From positions 1,364,001 through 1,428,000 of the forward strand of contig JAGTXX020000012.1 of NCBI GenBank assembly GCA_019044685.2: DNA of 64,000 nucleotides, written 5' to 3'. Below the pieces are notes generated by a model. It worked only from the letters and a program-made list of their open reading frames with translations. It had not been told where the DNA came from and did not search any database. Below are positions 36,029 to 46,537 of this stretch, piece by piece (position 1 is the stretch's first letter; each line of letters starts with the position of its first letter). This DNA comes from Nannochloris sp. 'desiccata' (taxonomy: Eukaryota > Chlorophyta > Trebouxiophyceae > Chlorellales > Chlorellaceae). The translations under genes and the position numbers were made by a program.

Positions 36029-38402
36029 CTAAAGAATATATTTCTCAATTGCCTCTGCAATACCACCATCATCATTTGACGCCACTACCTCTACTGCAAC
36101 TTTCTTTACCTCTGGTACTGCATTACCCATTGCAACACCAACACCGACCCCTTGTACTAATTCAAAATCATTACCCCCATCTCCTATAGCCATAACAGCA
36201 TCAACAGGAAGCGCAGCATGGCGCAGCAGCTGTTGTAAACCAACGAATTTATTCCACCCACGAGGGACTATTTCAAGCATCTCGGGCACTGCTTGCATGG
36301 TGGCTGCGTCGGTTTGAAGTAGGTGGGTGTCCCAGTGAGGTTTCAGTGTGCTTTCAACAATGTCTGATGACGTCATAAATAGCAATTTACGCATGTGTGT
36401 AGGATAAATAGTATTCGAAATACCACTAGAACTTTGAGCACCGGTACCTAAACTACCAGCGATACCGCCACACGCAGCAAGAACGGCATCCACAGAAGGA
36501 GCAACATCAGCCAATGGTTCATAATACCTCATATGTAATTCCTCAATTTCAGGTGTCATACTGCCTATAGTCACACACTCATCCCCTAAAAATCCACAAA
36601 TGGGTGTTCCCGTATTTAATGAATATTGAAAGGCAGCAGCGACAATATCGGAAGTTAGACACCCACCGCCTATGAGGTCGCCATTTAAGCCATGGACAGC
36701 AAGGCCTTGTAGGAATAAACCAGGGTTATTAAGACCAACGACAAGACCATCTCCGACAAGTTCGACTTTCTGCATCGCTGCCATTGCTGCTGGGCGTGCT
36801 TTTCCTGTGGCCAGCATGACTTTAACGCCGGCTGCCAAGGCTGCTTTGATTGCAGAGACAGAGGAAGGGAGCACTTGGCTACGGCTGTCGAGAAGGGTGC
36901 CGTCCATGTCAAGAGCAAGGAGGCGTATATCAGACGTGCGTTTGGGTTTTGGAGATGACGGTTTCATCTTTGAAGAAGAGGAAGCTGCCGTGGTGCCACC
37001 TGCATATAAATCGGCGGATGTATATTTAAAAGAAAAAGTAAATTACACGGTGTTTTATTTATACATGCTATAGTTTATTTTTTATTTCACATTACGAAGC
37101 ATACTGCTACACCGTACAATACCTTTCAACTCTATCCTTGATAAAAACAAAAACAAAGGCAAAATAATCCCAACAGGGTGACTTAAGGGACCGATATCTA
37201 CCCACCTGGTTCTGCCGAGGCAATCAATCCATCTCCTTTCCACCCTAACACCTTAATTATCTTGGCTTCAGCTTCAGCCATTTCATCTGCTTCAGCGCCA
37301 CCTATAAAGAAGATATATATTAAAGAGGGAAAAGCCCAGAATTAATAAGTTAACACCAAGAAAAAATTTCAATAAAAAATAGACATCAACTTACCATTCT
37401 CATGATCGTATCCTAGTAAATGCAGCACACCATGAACCAACAAGATTCTGCACTCGTCATGAAGTGAATGATTCCTCTCTTTTGCTTGCCTTGCAGCTGT
37501 ATCTAAAGAAATCACGACGTCACCGAGCAAGGTCACTGGACTCGCATCTTCCTCTTGTTCATCGTCCTCTTCAGAATGTACTGTATATGACGGTTCACTT
37601 TCTTGTACTTCTTCCCCAGCACTGTTATTACCACTCCTACTACTGGTGCTGGTGATATTGTAATCATCAAAGGCCATTCTTTCTTCCTCATCCGCGTCAT
37701 CATCGTATCCTTCCCCCATTTCAAACGAGAGTACATCTGTCGGTGCGTCCTTGCCTCGCCATTCTTTATTTAAATCTCTAATGTGGCTGTCATCACATAG
37801 TACTAGAGATAGTTCTAATGGGCCAGGTGGAGAATCACGGGCCTCGCCTTCTACTAAAACCATTGCAGCTTGTTGTACGACTGCTTTACTGTCGGTATAA
37901 AGAGAAGCACAGAGAGCTTCAACCTCGGCATCGCTGAACAACCAAATAAAATAAGATGAAATACAGCGTTAAATTTTGAAAAGTTTTGGTTTTGTTAGGA
38001 AAGCTATTAGAATTCAGTGTATATTGAGATAGCAACTTCTACAGTATTAATATTCACTATATTTATACAATTATCCTCAAATACGCTATAACAGTCTTCT
38101 TACCTGAGGTTCTTTGGCTCTCCCTCAACCATTATGCCAACATCGGTGACAATATCACCGGCAGTGAATGAAGAAGCTGCTCTAGTTGAGTGGAGGGTTG
38201 GCGATCGCTTGTTCCATGGTGCCGAAGCAATGAATGTATTTTTATTAATTAATCTAGGGAGGCTAGAGTAGCTGCGAGCTCTTTTAAAAGTGGACAAGCT
38301 GGTGGTTGAGAATTGAACTGATGGCAATAAAGTTGAGACTGGCCTCATTAGCCGATTGAAATGCCGTGCATGCATTGCTGCACGCATGGTGTTTCCGAGC
38401 AT
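36029..38402 (-). CDS. YbeY endoribonuclease fused to Cof-type HAD hydrolase (plant YBEY architecture)
   Basis: Four exons: 38402-38104, 37933-37395, 37301-37206 and 36999-36029, giving 634 residues. The first ~90 residues are an organelle presequence (MRAAMHARHFNRLMRPVST...). The YbeY part has LVLCDDSHIRDLN, TDVLSFEM and the zinc-binding LVHGVLHLLGYDHENG with all three His. An acidic insert of about 65 residues interrupts it between LSFEM and LLGDVVIS. A small third exon carries the YbeY C-terminus (EAKIIKVLGW), and exon 4 encodes a HAD hydrolase with LALDMDGTLL, the KARPAA segment and MAIGDGGNDFEL. The same two-domain order occurs in plant YBEY, which processes plastid rRNA 3' ends; the HAD substrate is unknown. 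Divergent from NECAP over 171 bases. Confidence 0.93.
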
Positions 38403-38573
38403 TATACCATGTGTGCGTCAAATTATAAAATGATTTGTGTATGAAACCGTTCACTTTATTGATGGCGTTTGAAAAAGAAAAACGTTTGTTGGAATCGGGA
38501 ATCGTGAAACGTGATCTGCCCTTTTTAATGAACTTACATTGCACACCATCAGACACTACCTTTGATTTATAAT

Positions 38574-39630
38574 ATGGTCGCTATGTCTACCGACATCGCT
38601 ACAAGCGCTGCTGCTACTACGATCGAAGAAAAATCTGCATTTGAACTACTTTTGTTCAGAGGCAAAGAGGCCTATGTTTACCAAATACCCCCAGCTGGCA
38701 CAGTAAGTGGTGGTTGTGAGCCCTTAGACCTGCCTCCGACATGGTCCAAGGCCTTTTGTGGCGTTGCTCATTTGCTCATTTGAAATTTATTGGGGATAAT
38801 AGTTGTTTCGTGTTTCCTCTTTATCCTTGCAGGCAGGCCACCGTGCTGAAATGTGGAACGTTGAAAAATGGATCGCTGAAGTGGCGGTCAAAATAGTCCG
38901 TTTCTCCAATGACGAGGCTTGCATTATTTTAACAGATCGTCCCGCCGGCAGCATCAATTTCTCGGATGGAGAATTGTTTGCAGAATGCCCTGTGACTCTT
39001 CCCCTCTTCACATGTGTAGAGCCTGTCATTGACAGCAGTAGATACTTTGTTATTCGAGTTGTAGACCGCGAAAATGGACAATCGAGGCATGTCTTTCTAG
39101 GACTTGGCTTTCGGGAACGAGAAGAAGCCTCGAATTTCAATGCTGCTCTAGCTGAGCACCAATCGTATTTAGAAAGACGAGAGGCTGCTGTGAGTATGCG
39201 CAAAGCGTTTGATGATGCCTATAAAGAAGAAGACGAAGACGCAGGTGAAGCCACAGCAGGAGCAGAAGATGATGAAAAAGCTGCTGCTGCACCTCGCCAG
39301 CCGATGGGCGACTACTCTTTAAAGCAAGGAGAAAAATTGCATTTAAAGCTAGGCGGCAATGGCAACAACGGTAGCAGTATTAGTAAAAACAGCACGGGTT
39401 TCCTGAGTAAGAAGCTTACAAAGACGTTTTCTTTAATGTTTGACCCGGAGAATGGAGGGGCTGCTATGGCGGCATTAGCCCCACCACCACCGCCTTCGAG
39501 AACGAGATTAGCAAAGCAAACGATGGACATATCCCCGAGTCATAGAGCTACATCTGCTGCCGAGCGTGAGAAGAAAGTCGATTGGGGCGATTTCAAAACA
39601 GCAGAGCATCAACAAGAAGTTCAAGGATAA
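38574..39630 (+). CDS. NECAP-type clathrin adaptor accessory protein
   Basis: Exons 38574-38702 and 38833-39630 give 308 residues (phase 0 intron). The N-terminal PH-like NECAP domain shows LLLFRGKEAYVYQIPPAGTA, GHRAEMWNVEKWIAEVAVKI, ACIILTDRPAGSINFSDGELFAEC in outline, RYFVIRVVD and FLGLGFREREEASNFNAAL. A low-complexity tail carries LKQGEKLHLKL and ends near VDWGDF, which fits the WxxF-type motif NECAPs use to bind AP-2. Role: clathrin-coated vesicle formation, with adaptor complexes. A second in-frame ATG (38583) is equally usable. Confidence 0.92.
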
Positions 39631-39657
39631 ATGAAAACAGATTTCATTTCATCATCC

Positions 39658-39676
39658 TTTTTTTTTTTTTTTTTTT
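39658..39676. repeat. 19-base T run
   Basis: Uninterrupted T tract 28 bases after the NECAP stop codon in the convergent 3' region with the NT-C2 gene. It is likely UTR low complexity. Confidence 0.9.
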
Positions 39677-39856
39677 GAGACAACGAGACAACGGCATTTT
39701 TGAAAATTTCCTTTTTCTGGCCTTGAAGAGAGAAGAGTAATAATAATTTAATTGTATACACTGAATAATGACAATAACACCCTGTAATTACTTCAAATCT
39801 ACCACATTCTTTAATTAACAAATACATCTCGTATTAAGTAACCTCATTTCCCCCGA

Positions 39857-42800
39857 CTACACAGCCCTCACTGCACCCCACAAATCTCTCAACAACGAAT
39901 ACCTCACGTCACCTTGTCCCTCCAACACAGACATCTCATCATCAGACTCTGCACTCGTTTCAAGTGATAACGGTTGAATTATTCCTTCTTCTAGCAATAC
40001 TTCCTCTACGGGCGGCACATACGCCTCGTTAATTAAAACACCTTGATCATGATTTCTGTTGGCGTTTTTGCCAGCAGAGCCTCCCCCAATTGTCGCTGCC
40101 TCTGCTCGTAGTTGCTTGATCAGCGCAACTGGTAATTTATCATCAGCAGATACATCCGCGTCATCAGGTTGGTACTTTTGTAATACTTTCACCAATGTGC
40201 CTGGTTGTAATGACGGTGCCACGGTCCTCCGAACTTCCTCCTCACCAAGTGAAGATTTTGGGGTCATCAGCAGGTCGGCAATCTCTTTAATTCGAGGAGC
40301 TGGGCCTTCTCTGATTCCAAGCTCAGATGCATATTCAACCAAGCGGCCTGCGGCCATTTTCAATTCAACACCTGAAATAAAATCAAAACTAGTGGTAAGA
40401 CCACGCGATCCTTTGTTGTTGTTGTTGTTGGTGGTGGTGGTGTCAAAGCAGCGGGAGATGGGGATGAGCTCCGGCTTCATCAAATTTTCTATTCCAGCAA
40501 CCCCCTTGTTTTCATCGGTGTCATAGAGTAGCATATCCAGTAATGCACTATCAACTCGAGTCAACATCCCCGTCATCACATGTCTACGTAACAAAGAAAG
40601 AAGAGGGCGCGGTGCAGCAGGTGGACGTCCTGCTGGGGTCAACGCAGCATCCACAGCACGCAAAGCACGGATCCAATGATTCATAGCACCCTCTGCGGTC
40701 ACACTGCTGTTAGCATTAGAATTGCCAGTAGTACGTGAATTAGCGGAGTTTCCGCTGGACAGAGTCCTCATAATAGAAGAAGGTTTACTCTCAGCAGTGC
40801 TTGCTAACTGAGCATTGCCAGTATTAATTTTATCTTTTTGCGCTGCTGCGTCTGCTGCGCTTTGGACTGCACTAGGTACGAGAACACCATTCCATAAGTA
40901 AGTCATAAGATCGGTGTACATTTGAGCTTCAAGGTGACGTAATGCTGGGCTTAGCGACCTTGAGAGCCAGTCAAAATGACTACTCGTACTACTACCACCT
41001 CCACCTCCACCCCAACTGCCGTGTATACCTTGGCTGCCAGGAGAAGCGAGATATTCTTTTCTTCCTGCTGAACCGGGCTCAGAGCAGACTAGAGACACAC
41101 CACTATCCCCACCACCACCACCACCACCACCACGGCCTAATGCCCAGAAAGACCATCGTAAGGTCACGGCATTAGCCCACCACAGCAATAACCTATGCGG
41201 ATCGCTCAACGACGCTGCAGCTGCCGCTCTAATTGCAGAAACAGCTCGTTGTCCAAAGGCCGCTCCTTCATCAGGGCCTAGAATGATGATCGTACGTGCA
41301 AGGCGACGTGCAGGAGCTTGTAATTGTTCTGCTTTGAGTTGTCGCCGGTGGTATGATGAAGATGAAGTGGCCCACCCGTGCCCAGCTAAGAAAATGGCAC
41401 TTTCTAAAGCAGCTGAGATTTGTAGTTCTCGGTGTAAAGAGGCAGTTAGACTATTTGGAGTGCTGCTGAGACTCCCAGCTACCATCTGAGGATAGGCGCC
41501 CAGTGCTGTTGCTTTATCTGGAGTACCATTATTTATTATTGCAGCTGCGTTTGCTGTTTTTACAGCGGCGGAGGCGGCACCTGCAGTACCAGCAGTACTA
41601 GCGACCCCACTCGTTCCTGATAGATACGAAGCACCTGCGCTAGTGGACCCATTACCAATACCACCATCACCAGGGCTTTTTAAATAAGGACTATGCATTT
41701 CTGTAGTAGGAGACGAAGCCGAAGCAATTCTCTCTATAGTAACATCACCATCACCTGCTCCGCCACCGATTGCTGGATCATTGGATTGCCGTCTCCAAGC
41801 CCATTTCCTAGACCCCAAAGCTGTTCCATCTCCACGAGAGAACCTTCGCACATGTACAGGTTGTTGCTGAAGTGGTGATAGTTGGTGTATTGACCCTGGA
41901 GAAGAAGAAATTAGATCTTTCTTCATTGCTGTACCGCTGGCAGCAGAAGCCACACCAGCTGTACCTAATGGAGAGTGACGGCCATCATGCTGTTCATTCC
42001 TATTAACGCCATCTAAATATTTATTTAGATTTCTTTTTACTACTGCTGCGCTTGAATCACCAGACTGGAAGATTCCGTGGTGAGCAGTTACCGCTTCTCC
42101 TTCGGCAGCTGGTGCTGCATTGTTTGTATTAAGATGTGAAGCAGCAGCCGCAGTTTCCCCGCGAAGCGCGCTTTGTTTACTTCCAGTTAATTCAGAGTCA
42201 ATAACGAATCCCTCATCATCGTACCTCAGATTATCGCTCTCTGCAGGAGAGGGAGCAACAACAGGAGAGGAGCTGGTGGCGGTGATCGCTGCCGCAGTGG
42301 CAGCAGCTGCCGCAACTCCGCCCCCACTGAAAGCACTACCCACAAAATTACTCGTTGATCCTCTTTCATGACTACTATTCTTAATCCCCAAAGCGTTGCC
42401 TTTATTACCAATACGGCCTCCACCAGCCCAGCCAACTGAAACTGAGCCTTGTGCTTCCGGACTGGTAGTAACACTTTCTTCTTCATCTTCGGCATCTGTA
42501 CTTAGTGTGGATGGCATCTCGTCAACAGGGAAAAGCGGCCCAGAAAGCTCCGCTTTCAAATCTGCAGCTGTCTTATCACCAGCACGAGCGACGGCGATGC
42601 TCATGGTGAGTTTTGGACGGCCTCCTGCTGGTTTCCAGATAGCACTACTGCATTCTATCGGGTAAGATTGTCTTACTTTATCTTGAATGTTGGCGAAGTC
42701 TGCTAGATTGAGTTCTAATCCACCTAAGACGCTGAGTTCTTTGCCCCTTTCGTCGACTTGAGCGATGAATATTGAGAGTTTCTTCTCTTCATAGCCTCCA

Positions 42801-43045
42801 TTCTCCCCAAAGGAGGTGCGGTAGAGGGTTGCGGGTACCGTGAGCGTCTCGTTAAAGGTGTAGCTAGCGACTAAAGCGTTCTCGTCATCAGGGTGTTGAG
42901 GACGAGTTTGCCCACCGCGTTTTCCGCGCATGAATTGCACGGCCAAGGTGCCATGTTGAGCTGGCCATGGACCTAAATCTTCGATATGCAAGAACACATC
43001 AACATGAGAGCTTCCTTTTGAAGAATGCCGTCTTAGAAGCTTCAT
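39857..43045 (-). CDS. NT-C2 (EEIG1/EHBP1-type) domain protein with DIL-like C-terminus
   Basis: A single exon of 1,062 residues. Residues ~1-160 form an NT-C2 domain (HVDVFLHIEDLGPWPAQHG, LVASYTFNETLTVPATLYR, GGLELNLADFANIQDKVRQ). A long disordered middle (about 160-560) is rich in Ser, Gly and Ala. From about 570, helical sequence (APARRLARTIIILGPDEG, HLEAQMYTDLMTYLWNGVL) resembles the dilute-like region found after NT-C2 in plant proteins of this class. Low-complexity runs include poly-Gly (GRGGGGGGGG, encoded by CCA repeats near 41107-41132) and poly-Asn (TTTTNNNNNKG). NT-C2 domains bind membranes and link to organelle or vesicle movement; the exact role here is inferred. Confidence 0.85.
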   Translation of the reverse strand: MKLLRRHSSKGSSHVDVFLHIEDLGPWPAQHGTLAVQFMRGKRGGQTRPQHPDDENALVASYTFNETLTVPATLYRTSFGENGGYEEKKLSIFIAQVDERGKELSVLGGLELNLADFANIQDKVRQSYPIECSSAIWKPAGGRPKLTMSIAVARAGDKTAADLKAELSGPLFPVDEMPSTLSTDAEDEEESVTTSPEAQGSVSVGWAGGGRIGNKGNALGIKNSSHERGSTSNFVGSAFSGGGVAAAAATAAAITATSSSPVVAPSPAESDNLRYDDEGFVIDSELTGSKQSALRGETAAAASHLNTNNAAPAAEGEAVTAHHGIFQSGDSSAAVVKRNLNKYLDGVNRNEQHDGRHSPLGTAGVASAASGTAMKKDLISSSPGSIHQLSPLQQQPVHVRRFSRGDGTALGSRKWAWRRQSNDPAIGGGAGDGDVTIERIASASSPTTEMHSPYLKSPGDGGIGNGSTSAGASYLSGTSGVASTAGTAGAASAAVKTANAAAIINNGTPDKATALGAYPQMVAGSLSSTPNSLTASLHRELQISAALESAIFLAGHGWATSSSSYHRRQLKAEQLQAPARRLARTIIILGPDEGAAFGQRAVSAIRAAAAASLSDPHRLLLWWANAVTLRWSFWALGRGGGGGGGGDSGVSLVCSEPGSAGRKEYLASPGSQGIHGSWGGGGGGSSTSSHFDWLSRSLSPALRHLEAQMYTDLMTYLWNGVLVPSAVQSAADAAAQKDKINTGNAQLASTAESKPSSIMRTLSSGNSANSRTTGNSNANSSVTAEGAMNHWIRALRAVDAALTPAGRPPAAPRPLLSLLRRHVMTGMLTRVDSALLDMLLYDTDENKGVAGIENLMKPELIPISRCFDTTTTNNNNNKGSRGLTTSFDFISGVELKMAAGRLVEYASELGIREGPAPRIKEIADLLMTPKSSLGEEEVRRTVAPSLQPGTLVKVLQKYQPDDADVSADDKLPVALIKQLRAEAATIGGGSAGKNANRNHDQGVLINEAYVPPVEEVLLEEGIIQPLSLETSAESDDEMSVLEGQGDVRYSLLRDLWGAVRAV

Positions 43046-43290
43046 AATTTGACAACGATCAGGAGCAATTCGGTTCAGACAGTTTAAATTTAAATTGGCA
43101 GTTGTCTTATTCGAGCTGATTTTCAGAGATAGAGGTCATTACAGGTGCATCAAAACATATAGGGTCTATTATACCGACGAAATACATTCTTCTGTTGCTT
43201 TACAGGGGAAATTCAAGCAATTTTAAATTATTTCTTCAGCGCCTTGCAAGGAGGGGTCTCGTGACAAGCCTCCTTTGCCTTTAAATCAAT

Positions 43291-43766
43291 TCAAAAGATA
43301 CGTGATATGAGAGCAAAGACCAGTCCTACACCTGCACCCATACCTACTAACCCAAAGAGCGACCGAGCTTGCCCAGGCATGGCTGGTTGCCTCCCTAATG
43401 GTCCAGGCCGTGCCTCCCCCACTGCCGTCGTTTCATCTGGACAGAGAGAATAAATGAAATATTATCGTTGATTAGCAGTGTTTTATTATTAAGAAACACA
43501 TATGCACATCGCTCACTTGTAGATCTATTCCAGTAGTATATCTGATTGCTTTTCGGGTCTCTAACCTCTACCCAGGTATCACTAGAAGAAGAAGAATCTT
43601 GCAGTGACGAGGAGGATGTCGGAGAGCCAGGAACTAGTTGATTAGGATCAGAAACCCCTGCTGCGGGTGCTCCTCCGCTCGGTCTAGGTTTTGGTCTAGA
43701 TCTTGACGACGAGCTGGCGTATCTAACTAAAGCTGAGACTACGCTCTTTCGAGATGCAGAAGACAT
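43291..43766 (-). CDS. WW-domain protein with C-terminal membrane anchor
   Basis: Exons 43766-43517 and 43436-43291 give 131 residues. The phase 1 intron interrupts the WW domain, which reads WVEVRDPKSNQIYYWNRST joined to NETTAVGEARP, with both signature Trp/aromatic positions. The N-terminus is basic and Ser-rich (possible presequence). The last ~22 residues are hydrophobic (LFGLVGMGAGVGLVFALISR), placed for tail anchoring. WW domains bind proline-rich ligands; a membrane-anchored version suggests tethering of a partner at an organelle membrane. Which membrane is not shown. Confidence 0.88.
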
Positions 43767-44046
43767 GGGATCAAAATCAAAGTCGGGATATTACTCTGCG
43801 AAAATCCAGCGACGCGAGCCTAATATTTACATTTATTGAACTTTATTGAATTGCTCTATGACATAAGGCGCGCTGAAAGTAAGTATTAAGCCAAAACTTA
43901 ATGGGTTTTCTTATAAGCGGGGCGCCGGTATCATGGGTAGTTTATTAGTTCTGTCGATTTAATGTCGTTTTTTCTTCTACGTTCTTTAAAATATACTTCG
44001 GGAACAATTTTTGAAAATACTGATACAGTATAATTAAAGAGAACAC

Positions 44047-44298
44047 ATGTCCTTGGCACGCAGTTTCCAGCGATCAAAGCCACTGCATTTCTTGATTGCA
44101 GCTTTGTAAGTGATCTCAGTTCTTGCAGCCGTTTACCTAAACCCGCCTTCGAATAATTGGCTAAAACTCATACTATCCTGCAGAGTTGGAGTGTCTAGCG
44201 GGTACTATATTTTCGAGGGCCCACTAAGGCGGCATTTTCAAAACGCGGCTATCAACGCCCCAAAGCCACAACACCTAGAAAACAAGCCAACCAAATGA
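44047..44298 (+). CDS. 57-residue single-pass membrane micro-protein
   Basis: Exons 44047-44105 and 44184-44298, split by a 78-base phase 2 intron (GTAAGT ... CTATCCTGCAG). The product starts MSLARSFQRSKPLHFLIAAL and continues VGVSSGYYIFEGPLRRHF, then a short polar tail. It has an N-terminal basic stretch, one transmembrane helix and a conserved-looking aromatic/basic segment, the layout of small mitochondrial inner-membrane proteins. I do not recognise the family. Unspliced, no frame longer than a few dozen codons from an ATG exists, so most gene finders would miss it. Confidence 0.72.
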
Positions 44299-45213
44299 TA
44301 AGACTCTCTTAAGAATTTAATTAAATCAATTACATTTAATCAGTTGTAACGACGCAGTGAAGGAGAAAAATCTTTTTTTTTATCAACCGGAACCTTTCTT
44401 CAAGAAAGTTTTTGTCGTCGGGAGAAATAAAAATTGAAACATAAATCGCCTTTAGATTTTAAACCAACCGAGGGAAAATTGTACAGCAACAACCCGTGAT
44501 TGCATCCCAGCACATGCCGGTATCACTAAAATAGGGTTCCGATAAAATATACATCTTCTTAAGAAAGGGTGAACATAGAGAGAAAAACTTGAGGTTCTAG
44601 GAAAGGAAACAAGCCACGAGGGCGGGGAGTGAAAAGAAAGGAAGGATGACGAAAAAGGAAGAGATATATTATCATGACGTTGCAAGTTAAAAAAGGTTTG
44701 ACGCTAATTCATATGTTCATAGAGATGCACTCCAGACTCCTTAAAAAATGGACAGAGGAAAGGAGCGGAGGGGCGAGAGGATGCATGCAAAGGGGAAGAA
44801 GAAAAATTGACAGGATGGTCTTGAAACACACAGACGTCAGCGACATCAGTCAGCGACGTCTTAAGAGTTCAACTAGCAAGTAAAGTTCATCAACGGAATG
44901 TTTATTGGATACGAGGGAAAAAGGAACGGGTATCCCGATCGTAGGTTACTCGGGTCAGGGAAGAAAGAGAGAAAGGATCAGAGGGAAAACAAATACAAAA
45001 TACTTCATTCGTTAGTTGTTTGGTTCAGTTTAGTAGCTTTTTTAGGATAGGAATAGAGGTGGTATTTCCTTCCTTGCGTATTTTATTTAATTTATAATGT
45101 ATCAGGTGTTTCCTTTGTATGCATCGTGAAGGAGGAAACTCCCTTTTTAGTAATATCTAAATCAATATATTTTTTTCATGGACGTGGTCTTTTTGTTCTT
45201 CTTCTAATAATGG
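44299..45213. other. 915-base convergent intergenic region
   Basis: Lies between the micro-gene stop and the stop of the coiled-coil gene. It probably holds two 3' UTRs. Repeated CAGCGAC copies occur near 44837-44855 next to GACGTC. Frames at 44452-44685 and 44674-44883 show no coding character. No RNA gene recognised. Confidence 0.5.
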
Positions 45214-45972
45214 CTACCAAGCTAAGAAATCCACCTCTTCAGGATGAAGAGCTGCAGCATCAGATGGAGATCCAAGCGCGCAAGCGTACAAATCATCTTC
45301 ATCTTCGTCATCAGACTTATGGGCTCTATTCTTATTTGAAGAAGGACCAACCGAGACTGCTTCTTGATTGGGAGGACTGCGTGGACTCATCACATTAACT
45401 CCTTCATCATAACAGAGGCCAGTTGCCTCTTCAAAATCAGTTTCGATATTCCAAGGCATCTCGTTATCTTCACTTAAAAAGGGTGACAAAGGGACACGAG
45501 TGCCGGTACTGTCTTTGCTTAACAAGGAAGATGAAGAAGAGCTATTACGGCGTAGATCTTTGATTCGGGAAGTGTGTTCGCGACGTTCGCGTTGGAGTTG
45601 GCGAGAGACCTTGTGCAACGCGTCTTGCATTTGCCGGAGTTCTGCTTGGTTGGCCATGCAGGCACGGTGGCATTCTTCAAATACGAGTTTCCTAGAGGTG
45701 GCGAGCTCAGCAATTACTTGGTCACGATGAGTGACAGCAGCTTCAAGTTTGGTGGCATGAAGCTCAAATTTTTTTTGTTTCGCAGACATGATGTCAATCT
45801 GTTTTGATTGCTGAGCAATTAAGATGTCCTTTTGCGCGAGGTGCTTGCGAAGAGCTGCAACTTCAACAAGCAGGGAAGATGCCATGGTAAAATCCTCGGC
45901 ACTGATTTCTGCGCAGGAATCGTGTTTACCAGCTTGCGGCATATTGTCGTAAGGTGATGCAATTGTCAGCAT
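45214..45972 (-). CDS. Coiled-coil protein of unknown function
   Basis: A single coding exon of 252 residues. Residues ~25-150 are a long heptad-rich coiled coil (VEVAALRKHLAQKDILIAQQ through LHKVSRQLQRERREH). A basic/Ser stretch (RRNSSSSSSLLSKDS) and an acidic C-terminal tail ending HPEEVDFLAW follow. The C-terminal acidic-plus-aromatic end resembles a docking peptide; that is speculation. A spliced 5' UTR is likely: GTAAGC at 46119 and CTGCAG acceptor at 46004 (116 bases) lie upstream with in-frame stops between. No known domain seen. Confidence 0.8.
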   Translation of the reverse strand: MLTIASPYDNMPQAGKHDSCAEISAEDFTMASSLLVEVAALRKHLAQKDILIAQQSKQIDIMSAKQKKFELHATKLEAAVTHRDQVIAELATSRKLVFEECHRACMANQAELRQMQDALHKVSRQLQRERREHTSRIKDLRRNSSSSSSLLSKDSTGTRVPLSPFLSEDNEMPWNIETDFEEATGLCYDEGVNVMSPRSPPNQEAVSVGPSSNKNRAHKSDDEDEDDLYACALGSPSDAAALHPEEVDFLAW

Positions 45973-46537
45973 CGTGATTTAAATTTAGGGTAGACTCTCA
46001 AGTCTGCAGTGTATGAGGAAATATTAGGGTTCGATTAACTCCGGGCCGAACGGGAAGCTGTCTTCATCGGGGCAAACAAATGCATCTCTGTGCATTAAAT
46101 GTATATATGGTATGCTTACCTCGATATTGGTGAGCCTCAACCAGCGAGTGACTCGGTATAAACCACGGTTTGAAGGTGGCAGTAAATTTGAGCTGAATTG
46201 TAGTGCTTGGGTCTCTTGCGGCAAAACGAGAGGAGTAGTTGCGTTCTAATATGAAATATATACTCAATATTGTTTATAAATGGCCAATTGAGAGCCTTGG
46301 AGAGCGCTTGTCAAAGAACGACGTTGCCCCAAATCTCCAATTCTTTCTTTAACTTGAAAGCAAATCCTTTTGAGAATCCTTTTTGCACTTTTTCATACTT
46401 GAGGTTTTCAGTTTCTGCCACTTTGAATTATCTGTTCAAGCCTTACTTAAGCGAGAATTCTTACCAAGACTTACTAATCACAAACAAATTACCAAAGCAC
46501 ATTGATACCCTTCTGTTCTTAGAACATTTTCAATCTT
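45973..46537. other. Region upstream of the coiled-coil gene and 3' of RPN1
   Basis: About 565 bases holding the coiled-coil gene's promoter, a probable 5' UTR intron (46119-46004, minus) and the RPN1 3' UTR. Open frames here have no recognised content. A GGTTCGA string near 46028 is not embedded in a tRNA cloverleaf. Confidence 0.5.

Noticed and set aside
38562..38573. Upstream start at TTG for the NECAP gene
   Set aside because: Not an ATG; the in-frame ATG at 38574 is a normal start.
44674..44883. ORF with repeated CAGCGAC
   Set aside because: Basic low-complexity composition, no splice support, and in a convergent intergenic region.
46021..46060. GGTTCGA string as a tRNA T-arm
   Set aside because: Flanking sequence cannot fold as a tRNA T-arm and acceptor stem.
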